From: Aliivibrio finisterrensis
Lineage (GTDB): Bacteria; Pseudomonadota; Gammaproteobacteria; Enterobacterales; Vibrionaceae
Reading direction: 5' to 3'
Length of the DNA stretch: 56,378 nucleotides
NCBI RefSeq assembly: GCF_008933155.1
Contig: NZ_WBVP01000021.1
Coordinates: 1-56,378, forward strand
The notes beneath the pieces were generated by a model. That model saw only the letters and a list, made by a program, of their open reading frames with translations. It made no database searches and was not told the origin of the DNA. Position numbers and translations under genes: made by a program. This document shows positions 29,130 to 38,850 of this stretch, piece by piece (position 1 is the stretch's first letter; the number at the start of each line of letters is the position of its first letter).

Positions 29130-29581
29130 TTCATAAATTAGCGGATGTACAAAGTATTAAGATAGGTTTAGATACTAAGGTGTGGCAATTTTCTGTAATT
29201 TTGGAAGGTGCTGTTATTGGTAGTAATTGTAATATTTGCGCTCACAGCCTAATTGAGAATGATGTTTTTCTTGGTAATAATGTCACTATAAAGTCAGGTG
29301 TTTATCTTTGGGATGGAATTCATATTGAAGATAATGTATTTGTAGGGCCATGCGTTACTTTTGCAAACGATAAATATCCCCGGTCAAAACAATATCCGGA
29401 AACATTTCCAAAAACAATTATAAAAAAAGGAGCTTCAATCGGAGCTAATGCGACGATTTTGCCCTCAATTGTTATTGGTGAAAATGCAATGATAGGCGCA
29501 GGTTCTGTTGTCACAAAAGATGTCCCTAACAATGCTGTTGTTGTAGGTAATCCGGCTAAAATTATTCGTTATATAGAGTAA
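29126..29581 (+). CDS. fdtC: dTDP-3-amino-3,6-dideoxyhexose N-acetyltransferase (FdtC/QdtC-like)
   Basis: 151 residues built of hexapeptide repeats (left-handed beta helix): [57 protein letters not shown] and [20 protein letters not shown]. FdtC/QdtC enzymes acetylate the 3-amino sugar using acetyl-CoA. Placement between the isomerase and the aminotransferase supports this. The donor acyl group is inferred; formyl or other acyl groups cannot be excluded. Confidence 0.83.
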   Translation: MIHKLADVQSIKIGLDTKVWQFSVILEGAVIGSNCNICAHSLIENDVFLGNNVTIKSGVYLWDGIHIEDNVFVGPCVTFANDKYPRSKQYPETFPKTIIKKGASIGANATILPSIVIGENAMIGAGSVVTKDVPNNAVVVGNPAKIIRYIE

Positions 29582-29586
29582 ATGAA

Positions 29587-30693
29587 ATGATCCCATTTTT
29601 AGATTTAAAAGAAATAAACCGTCAATATCACCAAGAGTTAAAAGAGGCTTGTTCACGAGTCATTGATTCTGGTTGGTACATTATGGGTAATGAACTGAAA
29701 GCATTTGAGCAAGAATTTGCTGAGTATTGTGGCTCAACATATTGTGTTGGGGTTGCTAATGGTTTAGATGCTTTAATATTAACACTGAGAGCATGGAAAG
29801 AGCTTGGTAAGCTAAACGATGGTGATGAAGTTATCGTCCCTTCAAATACTTACATTGCCTCAATCCTAGCTATTTCAGAAAATAACTTAACGCCCGTGCT
29901 TGTTGAGCCAGATATAAATACCTTCAACCTAACGGCTGACGGAATTGAATCAGCTATAACAGAAAAAACAAAAGTGATTTTACCAGTGCATTTGTATGGT
30001 CAAATCTCACCAATGAAAGAAATTATGCAACTAGCTAAGAAGCATGATTTATTGGTATTAGAAGATTGCGCTCAATCACATGGCGCAATGATTGATGGAA
30101 AAAAAGCAGGAACTTGGGGTGATGCGGGTGCATTCAGTTTCTATCCAGGAAAAAACCTAGGTGCATTAGGTGATGCAGGTGCAGTTACGACTAATGATGA
30201 AGAATTGTTAGAGGCTCTTAGTGCTTTACGTAACTATGGCTCACATGAAAAATACAAGAATAAATATAAAGGCGTGAATAGCCGTTTAGATGAAATTCAA
30301 GCAGCGATGTTACGTGTTAAGTTAAAGCATTTAGATCGTGAAACAAAAGCAAGACAAGCGGTAGCAAAACAATATTTAGACGGTATTAAAAACCCTTTAA
30401 TCGAATTGCCTGAAGTGACTACTGTAGAAGGCCATGTTTGGCATTTATTTGTTATTAAGACTAAATATCGTCAAGAGTTGCAACAGTATTTGAGCGATAA
30501 TGGTGTTCAGACATTGATTCATTATCCTACGCCTCCGCACAAGCAAGAAGCTTATTCTGAGTGGAATGATGAAAGCTTTGTTGTTAGTGAAGAGTTGCAT
30601 GAAGAAGTGCTGAGTTTGCCTATTAGTTCATTAATTTCTTTTAATGATATTAAGGTAGCAATTGAAGTTATTAATAATTATAAGGTTAAATAA
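29587..30693 (+). CDS. fdtB: PLP-dependent sugar aminotransferase (FdtB/QdtB-like)
   Basis: 368 residues, DegT/DnrJ/EryC1 family, aminating the 3-keto sugar made by the isomerase. The opening [20 protein letters not shown] is typical. PLP is held by Lys189 in [15 protein letters not shown], with [20 protein letters not shown] before it and [20 protein letters not shown] after. The C-terminal [12 protein letters not shown] is also characteristic. Only 5 bp separate it from the acetyltransferase. FdtB versus QdtB is not resolved. Confidence 0.88.
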   Translation: MIPFLDLKEINRQYHQELKEACSRVIDSGWYIMGNELKAFEQEFAEYCGSTYCVGVANGLDALILTLRAWKELGKLNDGDEVIVPSNTYIASILAISENNLTPVLVEPDINTFNLTADGIESAITEKTKVILPVHLYGQISPMKEIMQLAKKHDLLVLEDCAQSHGAMIDGKKAGTWGDAGAFSFYPGKNLGALGDAGAVTTNDEELLEALSALRNYGSHEKYKNKYKGVNSRLDEIQAAMLRVKLKHLDRETKARQAVAKQYLDGIKNPLIELPEVTTVEGHVWHLFVIKTKYRQELQQYLSDNGVQTLIHYPTPPHKQEAYSEWNDESFVVSEELHEEVLSLPISSLISFNDIKVAIEVINNYKVK

Positions 30694-30694
30694 G

Positions 30695-31636
30695 ATGAAA
30701 AAAATATTCAATGACCTTGTAGTCGCTATCTTTACATATAATCAAGAAGGATATATTGAGGAATCTATTACTTCAATATACAATCAAACGATTTGGCCTA
30801 AAGTGCTTTATATTTTTGATGACTGTTCATCAGATAATACAATTGACATTATTCATGAAACAATTAGTAAGAAACCTAATGGGTTAAATGTTGAAATCGT
30901 ATTAAATGATATTAATGTTGGGTTATCTTCACAGCTTAATAAACTTTCTGATATGTTTAATGAAACTTTGATTGTTGTTCAAGCTGGGGATGATATATCT
31001 AAACTAGAGAGGTTAAATAAGCAATATAATGAATGGAAAAATAACAAAGATGTAAATCTGGTTCTTTCTCAGTTTGATAAAATAAATGAAGATTCCACTT
31101 TTGTTTCAGGTAGAGATATAAAAGAAAACTTTCAGCATAATATTAAACATATAGTAAACAGAAGGATCATTCCTGCAGGATGTACAGCGGCTATAGATTC
31201 TTCGTTATTTAATGATTTTAAACCAATAGCAAAAGATGTTATTAGTGAAGATCGGATTTTTATTCTAAGAAGTTTATTAAAAGGAAGAGCAATCAAAATA
31301 ATGGAGCCATTAATTAGTTATAGATATAATGTTGGAATTAGTACCTTAAATACAAGATCTAGAAAAGAATATATAGACTCATGGAGGGTAATGTTTAATC
31401 GCGAACTTACTGAGTTATCAGCTAATATTTTAGATTGTAAAGAGGTAGGGAATGATAAGTTTATAGTTCTTTTTATGAAGAGAGAACGGTATGTTCTTAT
31501 TTTAAATGACCTTTTTCATGGGGAATTTATATCAAAAAAGGAAAGTTATATTCAATTCTTCAAACGAGGAGTTAATCCATTTTTAATTTTTAGTTTTAGA
31601 CAAAAAGTACGTAGATATTTTAAAAATAAGGTTTAG
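30695..31636 (+). CDS. Glycosyltransferase family 2
   Basis: 313 residues when started at 30695 (MKKIFNDLVVAIFTYNQEGY), one base after the fdtB stop, with AAGG 9 bases upstream. A longer frame from 30662 would overlap fdtB. GT2 features are VAIFTYNQEGYIEESITSIY, LYIFDDCSSDNTIDI and VVQAGDDISKLERLN (DxD-like). The gene is strikingly AT-rich compared with core genes, suggesting transfer. Likely adds the 3-acylamino-dideoxyhexose or its neighbour sugar to LPS; not proven. Confidence 0.82.
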   Translation: MKKIFNDLVVAIFTYNQEGYIEESITSIYNQTIWPKVLYIFDDCSSDNTIDIIHETISKKPNGLNVEIVLNDINVGLSSQLNKLSDMFNETLIVVQAGDDISKLERLNKQYNEWKNNKDVNLVLSQFDKINEDSTFVSGRDIKENFQHNIKHIVNRRIIPAGCTAAIDSSLFNDFKPIAKDVISEDRIFILRSLLKGRAIKIMEPLISYRYNVGISTLNTRSRKEYIDSWRVMFNRELTELSANILDCKEVGNDKFIVLFMKRERYVLILNDLFHGEFISKKESYIQFFKRGVNPFLIFSFRQKVRRYFKNKV

Positions 31637-31639
31637 AAC

Positions 31640-32119
31640 ATGATTAGCTTGAGGAAGGTTGTGCGATATTTAACTAAGAGAGCGCCTGAGAAGTTATTAC
31701 CAATAGATATTGATATAATGTATTGGTTTCGAAATAATCGTATGTTCTATCTATCTAAGATGTGGAAAAATAAAATATATTATAAGTACAATGTTGACAT
31801 AAGTGTACAATCTCAAATTTCTTCAATGGTGAGGTTTACACACCCTGTAGGAATTGTTATTGGAGATAAGGCTATAATTAAAGATAATGTAATTATCTTG
31901 CAAGGGGTAACTATAGGCGGTTCTTTTAATAATGGATGTGAGCAAATAATTGAAGAAAATGTAATTTTATGTGCAGGAGCTAAAATTCTAGGAAAAGTCA
32001 CTATAGGTAAGGGAGCTATTATTGGAGCTAATGCTGTAATTACAAAAGATGTTCCTGAGAATATGGTAGCAACTGGATATAATCTATTATTGTCTAAAGC
32101 AGCAAAGGAATACGAATAG
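31640..32119 (+). CDS. Serine-acetyltransferase-like hexapeptide acyltransferase
   Basis: 159 residues. A helical N terminus (about 1-60) leads into hexapeptide repeats: RFTHPVGIVIGDKAIIKDN, LQGVTIGG, ILCAGAKILGKVTIGKGA and GANAVITKDVPENMVATGYN. The layout resembles CysE/WcaB-type O-acetyltransferases of polysaccharide loci. It starts 3 bp after the GT2 stop. AT-rich. Probably acetylates a sugar of the same glycan. It is the last intact gene before the IS630 remnant. Confidence 0.8.
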   Translation: MISLRKVVRYLTKRAPEKLLPIDIDIMYWFRNNRMFYLSKMWKNKIYYKYNVDISVQSQISSMVRFTHPVGIVIGDKAIIKDNVIILQGVTIGGSFNNGCEQIIEENVILCAGAKILGKVTIGKGAIIGANAVITKDVPENMVATGYNLLLSKAAKEYE

Positions 32120-32150
32120 ACTTGAGCTTTGGGTTGAGAGATGGATGTTA

Positions 32151-33257
32151 AGTAGTTAATAATAAGTTTTCGAGAGTCCGATTTTCGCCTTTACCATATG
32201 ATAATATGGTATTAAAATGAGTATTTTACGCCAGTGTCTATATCATAATGAAAGCAGTTAATCCTTTAACAGACCATGAAAAATAACCCTAAAAGAAGCG
32301 ATTGCTAATCATCCAAAAAATAGAGTAAGAATACGAGCATATGCGATTATTCTCAGTGATAAAGGCTACTCTATTTTAGCGTTAACTGATATTTTAGACG
32401 CTAAATTTGAGACCATATCGTCATGGAACGACCATTGGGAAGCCTGTGGAATGATCGGATTGTATGATGCTGTTCGTATAGGTAGAAAACCTATTTACAC
32501 AGAAGCAGAAGTATATCGTTTGAAGTCATTGGTTGATGAAGAACCACATCAACTTAAACGAGCACAAGCAATACTTGAAGACGAAACAGGTAAAAATCCA
32601 GCTTAGACACTATTAAACGAAATATAAAAAAAGTGATTACAGTTACAAAAGAGCCCGACACTCATTAAAGTTAAAGCGTGACGATGTGAAATTCAATAAT
32701 TTCAGTAATATATTGAATTCATTGATTGAAATGGAACGTACGGATAAATGTGAACTCTTTTATTTTGATGAGTCAGGCTTTAGTCAGAAATCTAATATTC
32801 CTTATTGTTGGGGACCTATCGGTGTTCAGTCGCTAAGGCCTGCTCATTCACACAGCAAACGGCTCAATGTTCTTGGCTTCTTAAGTAGACAAGGTAAATT
32901 GAGTTTTCAAACAACGGTAGGAAGAGTAACTACCGATATAGTAATTGATGTATTTGAGCACTTTATCAACGCACGAAAAAACGATAAACCATGCTTTATT
33001 ATCTTAGATAATGCCTCTTTTCATAGGTCAGTAAAATTTAAATAAAAAAAACAGGAGTGGTTGATGAGTGATGTGCTCGTTTGCTATTTACCACCGTACT
33101 CTCCAGAGCTCAATATCATTGAGATATTGTGGAAGAAAGTAAAATATGAATGGTTACCATGTGAAGCGTTCAAAACGTTTGAAGACCTCAGTGTTAACAT
33201 CAAAAACATATTAAATTATTACGGCGAAAAATTCACAATAACTTTTGCGTGACTACT
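32151..33257 (+). mobile_element. Decayed IS630-family insertion sequence
   Basis: About 1.1 kb bounded by inverted ends: AGTAGT at 32151 and ACTACT at 33252-33257, with further matches inwards (AAGTT). TA flanks both ends (32149-32150 and 33258-33259), as expected for the TA target duplication of IS630/Tc1 elements. It separates the sugar island from the minus-strand core genes. Confidence 0.8.
32248..33252 (+). pseudogene. IS630-family transposase, multiply frameshifted
   Basis: Pieces in different frames make up one transposase. Near 32280-32605 is the N-terminal helix-turn-helix (KEAIANHPKNRVRIRAYA, then SILALTDILDAKFETISSWN). SLDTIKRNIKKVI and YKRARHSLKLKRDDVKF lie in two other frames near 32600-32690. 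The catalytic part at 32686-33045 has YFDESGF and FIILDNASFH. The last piece at 33061-33252 has YLPPYSPELNIIEILWKK with the third acidic residue. At least four frame changes or stops make it inactive, although the DDE residues persist. Confidence 0.85.
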
Positions 33258-33327
33258 TAATTAGAGATCCTAGAGTTGATAATGTGATTGTTCAATACCC
33301 TACTAGATTTTTAAAATAATTTAAACT

Positions 33328-33358
33328 AAATCACCTCTCAAGATCTGATTGGTGATTT
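33328..33358. terminator. Possible hairpin terminator downstream of the GT4 gene
   Basis: AAATCACC (33328-33335) pairs with GGTGATTT (33351-33358). It lies past the 3' end of the minus-strand GT4 and has no strong T run. Confidence 0.4.
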
Positions 33359-33396
33359 AAATCATTTAGTTTAGAGTTATAATGTCAACTATTAAA

Positions 33397-34470
33397 TTAT
33401 TTTAATAATTTATAGTACTCTTTTACTACTGTTTCTATTCGAAATTTATCATCTAGTTTACACTTAAACTTTTCGGTTTCCCTAGATAACTCACTAATCT
33501 TTTTAGCTAAGCTATTAGGATTAAGCCTAGATAGTGATGATTTTGGTAAAATTTCACGAGGCCCGCTATTACAATCGGTAGAAATAACGGGAACACCAAC
33601 AGATAGGGCCTCAAGTATAACGGTTGGTAAGCCTTCGTAATCTGATGAGAGAATTAGACCTTGAGAAGCAGTGAGCGTTGGGTAGGGGTTTTGTTGATGA
33701 CCTGCAAAAATAACTTTATCGGAAAGGCCTAATTCATTAACCAACTTTCGGGCTTGTTGTTCTTTAGGTCCCTTACCTAGAAGTATTAAATGTTCATCTA
33801 CATTAGCTAATTTATACGCTTTGATCAGCCTATCGTGGCGTTTTGCGTCATTGAACTTACCTATGTGAACAAAGTACTTCATATTTTCAAATTGAGATAT
33901 GGTTGATTGGCTTAGAATTCTTATTTCTTCAACATTTACTGGGTTATATATAACATGATTTATGCCAGGTAATGTGAAGTTGTTATTTAAATCTTCAGCT
34001 GCACCTTCTGATACGCAAATACGATCATGCTTTGAGTAGATACTTTCTATTTTTTTCTTTGCTAGAAAACGTTTAAAACCGATTCTACTTTTTAAATGTT
34101 CGATTGATGTTGTGCTATGTATTACATGATAAACCTTAGGTAATGTGAAATATTTAGTTAACTTATCAGCACTAGTTAAGTTAGATAGTATAATGTCAGG
34201 AATTCCAATTTCTGCAATGATATAATTTTCGATAAATTTAGCTTGTAACTTCCTCTTAATAAATGATCTAAACCCCTTTATTTTAGGTGGTGAGACTATA
34301 TGTAAATTAATGTCTTCTGGTAGATTATATTCAATACATTCTTCAAAACAGATAATATGACACTCAACGCCTTTTAGTTTACTTAAACCATTATATATAC
34401 TTAATACAAATCTCTCTGCTCCATTCCCTTGTAAGTTAGGAATGATAAAAATCGCTTTATTATTTTTCAT
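33397..34470 (-). CDS. Glycosyltransferase family 4
   Basis: 357 residues from ATG 34470 (a GTG at 34479 would add three). Features are IIPNLQGNGAERFVLSIYNG, YHVIHSTTS, VHIGKFNDAKRHDRLIKAY, LLGKGPKEQQARKLV, LSSDYEGLPTVILEALSVG (E-x7-E) and NSGPREIL. AT-rich like the sugar island. It overlaps the end of the 273-residue gene by 11 bp, so it is translated from the same message as waaA. The sugar is unknown; outer-core extension is likely. Confidence 0.83.
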   Translation of the reverse strand: MKNNKAIFIIPNLQGNGAERFVLSIYNGLSKLKGVECHIICFEECIEYNLPEDINLHIVSPPKIKGFRSFIKRKLQAKFIENYIIAEIGIPDIILSNLTSADKLTKYFTLPKVYHVIHSTTSIEHLKSRIGFKRFLAKKKIESIYSKHDRICVSEGAAEDLNNNFTLPGINHVIYNPVNVEEIRILSQSTISQFENMKYFVHIGKFNDAKRHDRLIKAYKLANVDEHLILLGKGPKEQQARKLVNELGLSDKVIFAGHQQNPYPTLTASQGLILSSDYEGLPTVILEALSVGVPVISTDCNSGPREILPKSSLSRLNPNSLAKKISELSRETEKFKCKLDDKFRIETVVKEYYKLLK

Positions 34471-35281
34471 AATGATCACTATATGGAATTATATCAAAAG
34501 GTAATTTTGAAACAGGAGAGCAGTTGTAAAGTTCTACATTGTTTTGATGATATTGAGCACTTGCTGATTTCATAAAAGGTAAGATTTTATATTCAAAATC
34601 TTTTTGTAACCCACTTTTTTGCATATTATGATAATGCTCATAAAACCGAGGGAGGTGAGCATTCGATATATCTAATCCTAATAAGTAAACGATCGAAGGG
34701 TTACTGTTTAAAAATACTTGAATAGCAATAGACATCACGGTCCCACCATCAATGACATGATCATTTATAGAGTTTGAAAATTGGCGGCTGTTTGTAAGTG
34801 GGTCTACATAGAAAAGGTAAATATCATTATCTAAAAGAATATTTATATCACGTTCTGCTATTGCACATATTGCACCTAACCCTAAAATATATTTAATACG
34901 GTAATTATTTTTTTTTAGTAAATCAAAACGATTATAAATAAAATTAGAATCCATTATTACATGAGCGTAAATAGGTAGTTTATTTTCATAAGCTAAGCTA
35001 ACGGCACCATTTAAGAAAACATTCTTGCCTGATTTTAGTTTTTTTAAATCAAGATCGTTAACACTAGGGCCTGAACCAATAATATTAACTATTTTATTAT
35101 TTGTGTTAATTGACGATAATTTTCGAATATTTAACTTTATATTTTTAAAGAACCAGTTATCATCCTGTTTTTTCAAATCAGGCCAGTAATCTGCTTTAAA
35201 CCATTCACTTCTAGGAGTTGTTAACTTAATATACCTTTTTATTGCTTTACGGCGTAATCTTAGCATTAAAAAATCATTCAT
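34460..35281 (-). CDS. Unknown LPS-locus protein with GxGPS motif (DUF115/GT42-like)
   Basis: 273 residues, no signal peptide. I do not recognise it with certainty. A nucleotide-binding-like strand IVNIIGSGPSVNDLDLKKL at about 65-83 is followed by VFLNGAVSLAYENKLPIYAHVIMDS, then IDGGTVMSIAIQVFL and VYLLGLDISNAHLPRFYEHY. This layout recalls DUF115/MptE-like proteins and, more distantly, GT42 sialyltransferases. Its start overlaps the waaA end by 8 bp and its end overlaps the GT4, so it acts in core assembly. Family assignment is tentative. Confidence 0.65.
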   Translation of the reverse strand: MNDFLMLRLRRKAIKRYIKLTTPRSEWFKADYWPDLKKQDDNWFFKNIKLNIRKLSSINTNNKIVNIIGSGPSVNDLDLKKLKSGKNVFLNGAVSLAYENKLPIYAHVIMDSNFIYNRFDLLKKNNYRIKYILGLGAICAIAERDINILLDNDIYLFYVDPLTNSRQFSNSINDHVIDGGTVMSIAIQVFLNSNPSIVYLLGLDISNAHLPRFYEHYHNMQKSGLQKDFEYKILPFMKSASAQYHQNNVELYNCSPVSKLPFDIIPYSDHYEK

Positions 35282-36545
35282 TTATATTTCCTTTCACTTC
35301 TAACAAAGTTATTGATATAGCTCCAATGTTTGAATTGATTACTTTTTCGATTTTTATTTTTTGTTCATTATTTATTGAACGAAAACTTTGAATAATTTGC
35401 TCTTCTAATTTATTTATTTCTGATATTATTTTAATTAACTGTTCGGTTTGAAGAAGTTCCACAATATCTTTAAAATTAAAATAACTCGGCCCTATAATAA
35501 CAGGAACACCTAGCGCCGCAGGCTCTAAGACATTATGCCCACCCACTTTATCACCTAATAGACTTCCGCCAATAAAGCAGGCATCAGCAGCGCCCATCAG
35601 CACAAGCATTTCACCCATGGTATCACCAAGGTAAACCTGAGTTTGAGCGGTAACCGTTTTGTTAGAAGTGCGTCTTACACACTTAAATCCAGAGTTTTTA
35701 CTTAATTCAAATACAGTATCAAAACGCTCAGGATGGCGAGGAACTAAAATTAACAGTGCGTTAGGGTGTGTTATTAACACCTCTTTATGTGCATCAAGAA
35801 CTTGCTCATCTTCGCCTTTATGGGTACTGGCTGCAATCCAAATAGGGCGGTCATTGCCTAATAGCTGACGTAACTCTTGGCCTTGCTGTTTTATCTCATC
35901 AGAGATCTGAATATCAAACTTGATAGAGCCAGTGACGCATAATTTTTCTTTATTAATACCTAAACGCGCAAAGCGATCTGCATCGGCTTGAGTTTGGCAC
36001 AGTACTTTTGTTAAGTGCTTACTTAGCTCGGTAAAAATAGGTTGAACTTTGGCGTAGCCTTGGCAAGATTTTTCAGATAAACGAGCATTGACTACATAAA
36101 TAGGAATATTAGCTTTGCCAGCAGCATGTAAGATATTTGGCCACAATTCCGTTTCAATAATCAGTAATTTACTTGGGTTAACCGTTTTTAAAAAACCGTT
36201 CACAGCAAATGGGAAATCAATTGGCATATAGCGGTGTTCAACTAAATCACCCAGTTTAGCAATCTGCTCAGCACCCGTACTTGTTGTGGTTGTTACTAGG
36301 ATTAGCTGTTCAGGGTTCTGCTGTTTTAATGCTTTGATTAATGGCGTAGCGGCAATGGCTTCCCCAACGGAAACGGCATGGATCCAAAGTGGCTGGTCAC
36401 TTTTTTTTAATGCAGGTGTAAAGCCAAAATGCTCTTTCCAGCGGTCACCAAACTGAGGTTTATTTGGTTTTTTCTTGTATAAACCAAACAATAAAACAGG
36501 AGAGAGAAGTGTTAATAGTAAGGTATAAACTAAACGAATTAGCAT
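35274..36545 (-). CDS. waaA: Kdo transferase WaaA (KdtA)
   Basis: Inner-membrane-associated GT30 enzyme that adds Kdo from CMP-Kdo to lipid IVA. 423 residues: N-terminal anchor LVYTLLLTLLSPVLLFGLY, then LWIHAVSVGEAIAATPLI (with the catalytic Glu), ETELWPNIL, WIAASTHKGEDEQVL, LVPRHPERF and GHNVLEPAALGVPVIIGP. KdkA in the same window fits a single phosphorylated Kdo, as in Vibrio. The start overlaps the waaF stop by 7 bp. The C-terminal tail is unusually polar. Confidence 0.94.
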   Translation of the reverse strand: MLIRLVYTLLLTLLSPVLLFGLYKKKPNKPQFGDRWKEHFGFTPALKKSDQPLWIHAVSVGEAIAATPLIKALKQQNPEQLILVTTTTSTGAEQIAKLGDLVEHRYMPIDFPFAVNGFLKTVNPSKLLIIETELWPNILHAAGKANIPIYVVNARLSEKSCQGYAKVQPIFTELSKHLTKVLCQTQADADRFARLGINKEKLCVTGSIKFDIQISDEIKQQGQELRQLLGNDRPIWIAASTHKGEDEQVLDAHKEVLITHPNALLILVPRHPERFDTVFELSKNSGFKCVRRTSNKTVTAQTQVYLGDTMGEMLVLMGAADACFIGGSLLGDKVGGHNVLEPAALGVPVIIGPSYFNFKDIVELLQTEQLIKIISEINKLEEQIIQSFRSINNEQKIKIEKVINSNIGAISITLLEVKGNINE

Positions 36546-37609
36546 GAAGAAACCTGAATGACAGATTCATTCGAGTGGCTTTTAGAACTAATTTTATCCA
36601 GCACTAGTTGTGGATCAAGATCGGTCAGACACTTCAAATGCTTAAATTCACACTCACGTTTAAAACAAGGACGACACTCAATATCCGTACTCACAATATC
36701 GACTTTTTCAGCCAATGGCGGCGTGTATTTCGGTGATGTTGAACCATATACACCTACAACATGACAACCAACAGCCGCCGCAATGTGCATTAAACCAGAA
36801 TCATTACTCACCACTGTTGTACAAGCCGCTAATAAATCAACCGCTTCAATTAAACTGGTATCGCCTGCAAGATTAAATACGGATGTTTGGTTATCTAAAT
36901 CAACCAAAGATTTAATCGTTTCAGTGGTTTCTTTATCTTTAGCAGAGCCAAATAACCATACTTGATGGCCTTGGTTAATCATTTCATTAGCAACAGCAGC
37001 GTAATGCTCAACAGGCCACTGTTTTGCCGGGCCAAATTCCGCACCAGGGCATAAACCAAGTACCGGTTTATCAGTAGATAAAGAAAACTTAGTCAGGGTG
37101 GTTTGTTGAACATCAGTATCAATCGTAAGCTGAGGCCGAGGCAAAGTATCTAGCCCACCTAATGAGCTTGAATCAATCATTTCTGATTTTGGATAAGCCA
37201 ATGCCACATAGCGCTCGACCATGTACTGGAAAGATTTTTTGTTTGGGCGTAAATCGTTTAGCAGGCCATAGCGCATTTCGCCTTTCCAACCGATACGTTT
37301 TGGAATATCAGCAAACCAAGGGATCAAAGCAGATTTAGCTGAGTTAGGGCAGATATAAGCATGGGTATAATTATTGGCTTTAAGTTGCTTACCTAAACGG
37401 CGGCGACCCAGTAGGTCAATATCACCGTGGCCAAGCGGCATTTCAATAGCTTGGTTGACCTCTGGCATACGATCCAAAATAGGCTTACACCACGCCGGAG
37501 CCATCACATCAATAATAGCATCAGGATGTAGTTGTTTAAGCGTGATATACAGTGATTGAGACATCACCATATCGCCAACCCATGATGGGCCAATAATTAA
37601 AATTTTCAT
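36539..37609 (-). CDS. waaF: ADP-heptose:LPS heptosyltransferase II
   Basis: GT9 enzyme adding the second heptose to the LPS inner core. 356 residues, with the family start MKILIIGPSWVGDMVMSQSL, MAPAWCKPILDRMPEV, LCPGAEFGPAKQWPVEHYA, VSNDSGLMHIAAAVG and GSTSPKYTPPL. Near the C terminus is a Cys-rich stretch, CRPCFKRECEFKHLKC, also seen in enteric WaaF. It heads the waaF-waaA-unknown-GT4 operon. Confidence 0.95.
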   Translation of the reverse strand: MKILIIGPSWVGDMVMSQSLYITLKQLHPDAIIDVMAPAWCKPILDRMPEVNQAIEMPLGHGDIDLLGRRRLGKQLKANNYTHAYICPNSAKSALIPWFADIPKRIGWKGEMRYGLLNDLRPNKKSFQYMVERYVALAYPKSEMIDSSSLGGLDTLPRPQLTIDTDVQQTTLTKFSLSTDKPVLGLCPGAEFGPAKQWPVEHYAAVANEMINQGHQVWLFGSAKDKETTETIKSLVDLDNQTSVFNLAGDTSLIEAVDLLAACTTVVSNDSGLMHIAAAVGCHVVGVYGSTSPKYTPPLAEKVDIVSTDIECRPCFKRECEFKHLKCLTDLDPQLVLDKISSKSHSNESVIQVSSC

Positions 37610-37643
37610 GTAATACCAATAATATCCATCAGCGAAGATCTTG

Positions 37644-37790
37644 CTAGAGACTAGAGACTAGAGACTAGAGACTATAAGTTCAAGAGCCATTGTTGCGCTC
37701 TTGAACTTGATTTACGCTCTTCCTGAAACCTGAAACCTAGCTCTTATAGAAGCAAAGCGGTCTAGTCTCTAGTTAGCGAAGCGTATAGCT
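37644..37790. repeat. A element remnant with four CTAGAGA heptamers
   Basis: CTAGAGA x4 (37644-37671), then CTATAAG and an AAGTTCAAGAGC / GCTCTTGAACTT hairpin. CCTGAAACCTGAAACC follows, then AGAAGCAAAGCGGTCTAG and GTTAGCGAAGCGTATAG. The hairpin could also end transcription of hldD. Confidence 0.75.
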
Positions 37791-37807
37791 TTTACTTCTC
37801 AGAGCTT

Positions 37808-38749
37808 TTACTTATTCACAATCGCCATATACTCAGCAACACCATCAGCAACTGACTTAAACTCAACATCACAGCCAGCAGCACGCAGTTTAGTTAAATC
37901 GGCTTGGGTAAATTCTTGGTAAGCGCCTTTTAGATGCTCAGGGAACGGAATGCTTTGAACTTCACCTTTACCGTGGTGCTTAATTACCGCATCAGCAACC
38001 GCGCGGAAAGGTTCAGCGCGGCCAGTACCACAGTTATAAATACCCGATACGCCATTTTCTAAGAACCAAAGATTAACTGCAGCCACATCACCCACATAAA
38101 CGAAATCACGCTTAAACTCATCGCTGCGTTCAAACAGTTTAGGATCTTCACCGGCATTCATTTGGTTGTTTAAGTGGAAAGCAACCGAAGCCATTGAGCC
38201 TTTATGTTGCTCACGAGGACCATAGACATTGAAATAACGGAAACCGGTAATTTGAGAAACCGTTTCACCGTGCGCTTCAGCATCGGCCCACAGGCGACGA
38301 ACGTAGTTATCAAACTGCTGTTTAGAGTAACCGTATACATTTAGTGCGCCTTCATACTCACGCTCTTCAACAAATGTATCAGTATCGCCATAAGTCGCAG
38401 CAGATGATGCATATAAGAATGGAATTTCACGCTCGATACAAAAATGAAGCACTTCTTTAGAGTACTCATAGTTGTTCATCATGATGTATTTGCCATCCCA
38501 CTCAGTAGTAGCAGAGCACGCACCTTCGTGGAAAATAGCATCAATTGTACCAAAGTCATCACCCGCCATGATTTGCGTAATGAAATCTTCTTTATCCATG
38601 TAATCGGTGATATCAAGATCAACTAAATTCTTGAATTTTTTGCCATCTTTTAGGTTATCAACCACTAAAATGTCGTTAATGCCGTTGTCGTTTAACGCCT
38701 TAACAATGTTGCTGCCAATCATGCCAGCGCCGCCAGTTACAATGATCAT
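37808..38749 (-). CDS. hldD: ADP-L-glycero-D-manno-heptose 6-epimerase
   Basis: Final step of ADP-heptose synthesis for LPS core. 313 residues, SDR fold: [34 protein letters not shown]-like region, [18 protein letters not shown] (Tyr-x3-Lys), [20 protein letters not shown] and [13 protein letters not shown]. Full length. It supplies WaaF and the GT9. Transcribed alone; in Vibrio it commonly marks one edge of the O-antigen/capsule region. Confidence 0.96.
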   Translation of the reverse strand: MIIVTGGAGMIGSNIVKALNDNGINDILVVDNLKDGKKFKNLVDLDITDYMDKEDFITQIMAGDDFGTIDAIFHEGACSATTEWDGKYIMMNNYEYSKEVLHFCIEREIPFLYASSAATYGDTDTFVEEREYEGALNVYGYSKQQFDNYVRRLWADAEAHGETVSQITGFRYFNVYGPREQHKGSMASVAFHLNNQMNAGEDPKLFERSDEFKRDFVYVGDVAAVNLWFLENGVSGIYNCGTGRAEPFRAVADAVIKHHGKGEVQSIPFPEHLKGAYQEFTQADLTKLRAAGCDVEFKSVADGVAEYMAIVNK

Positions 38750-38850
38750 TTTGATACCACGATTTATTAAGATAATTGGTGAGATTGTAGCAAAGAAAGG
38801 AGCAAAAGGCAGCGGTAATTTTGCGACAAGGTATTAGTGAGTGGTCACCA

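Noticed and set aside
32151-33257. The local IS630 as the mobiliser of the A elements
   Set aside because: Its ends (AGTAGT...) do not resemble CTAGAGACTATACGC, and its transposase is broken; only the TA flank is shared.
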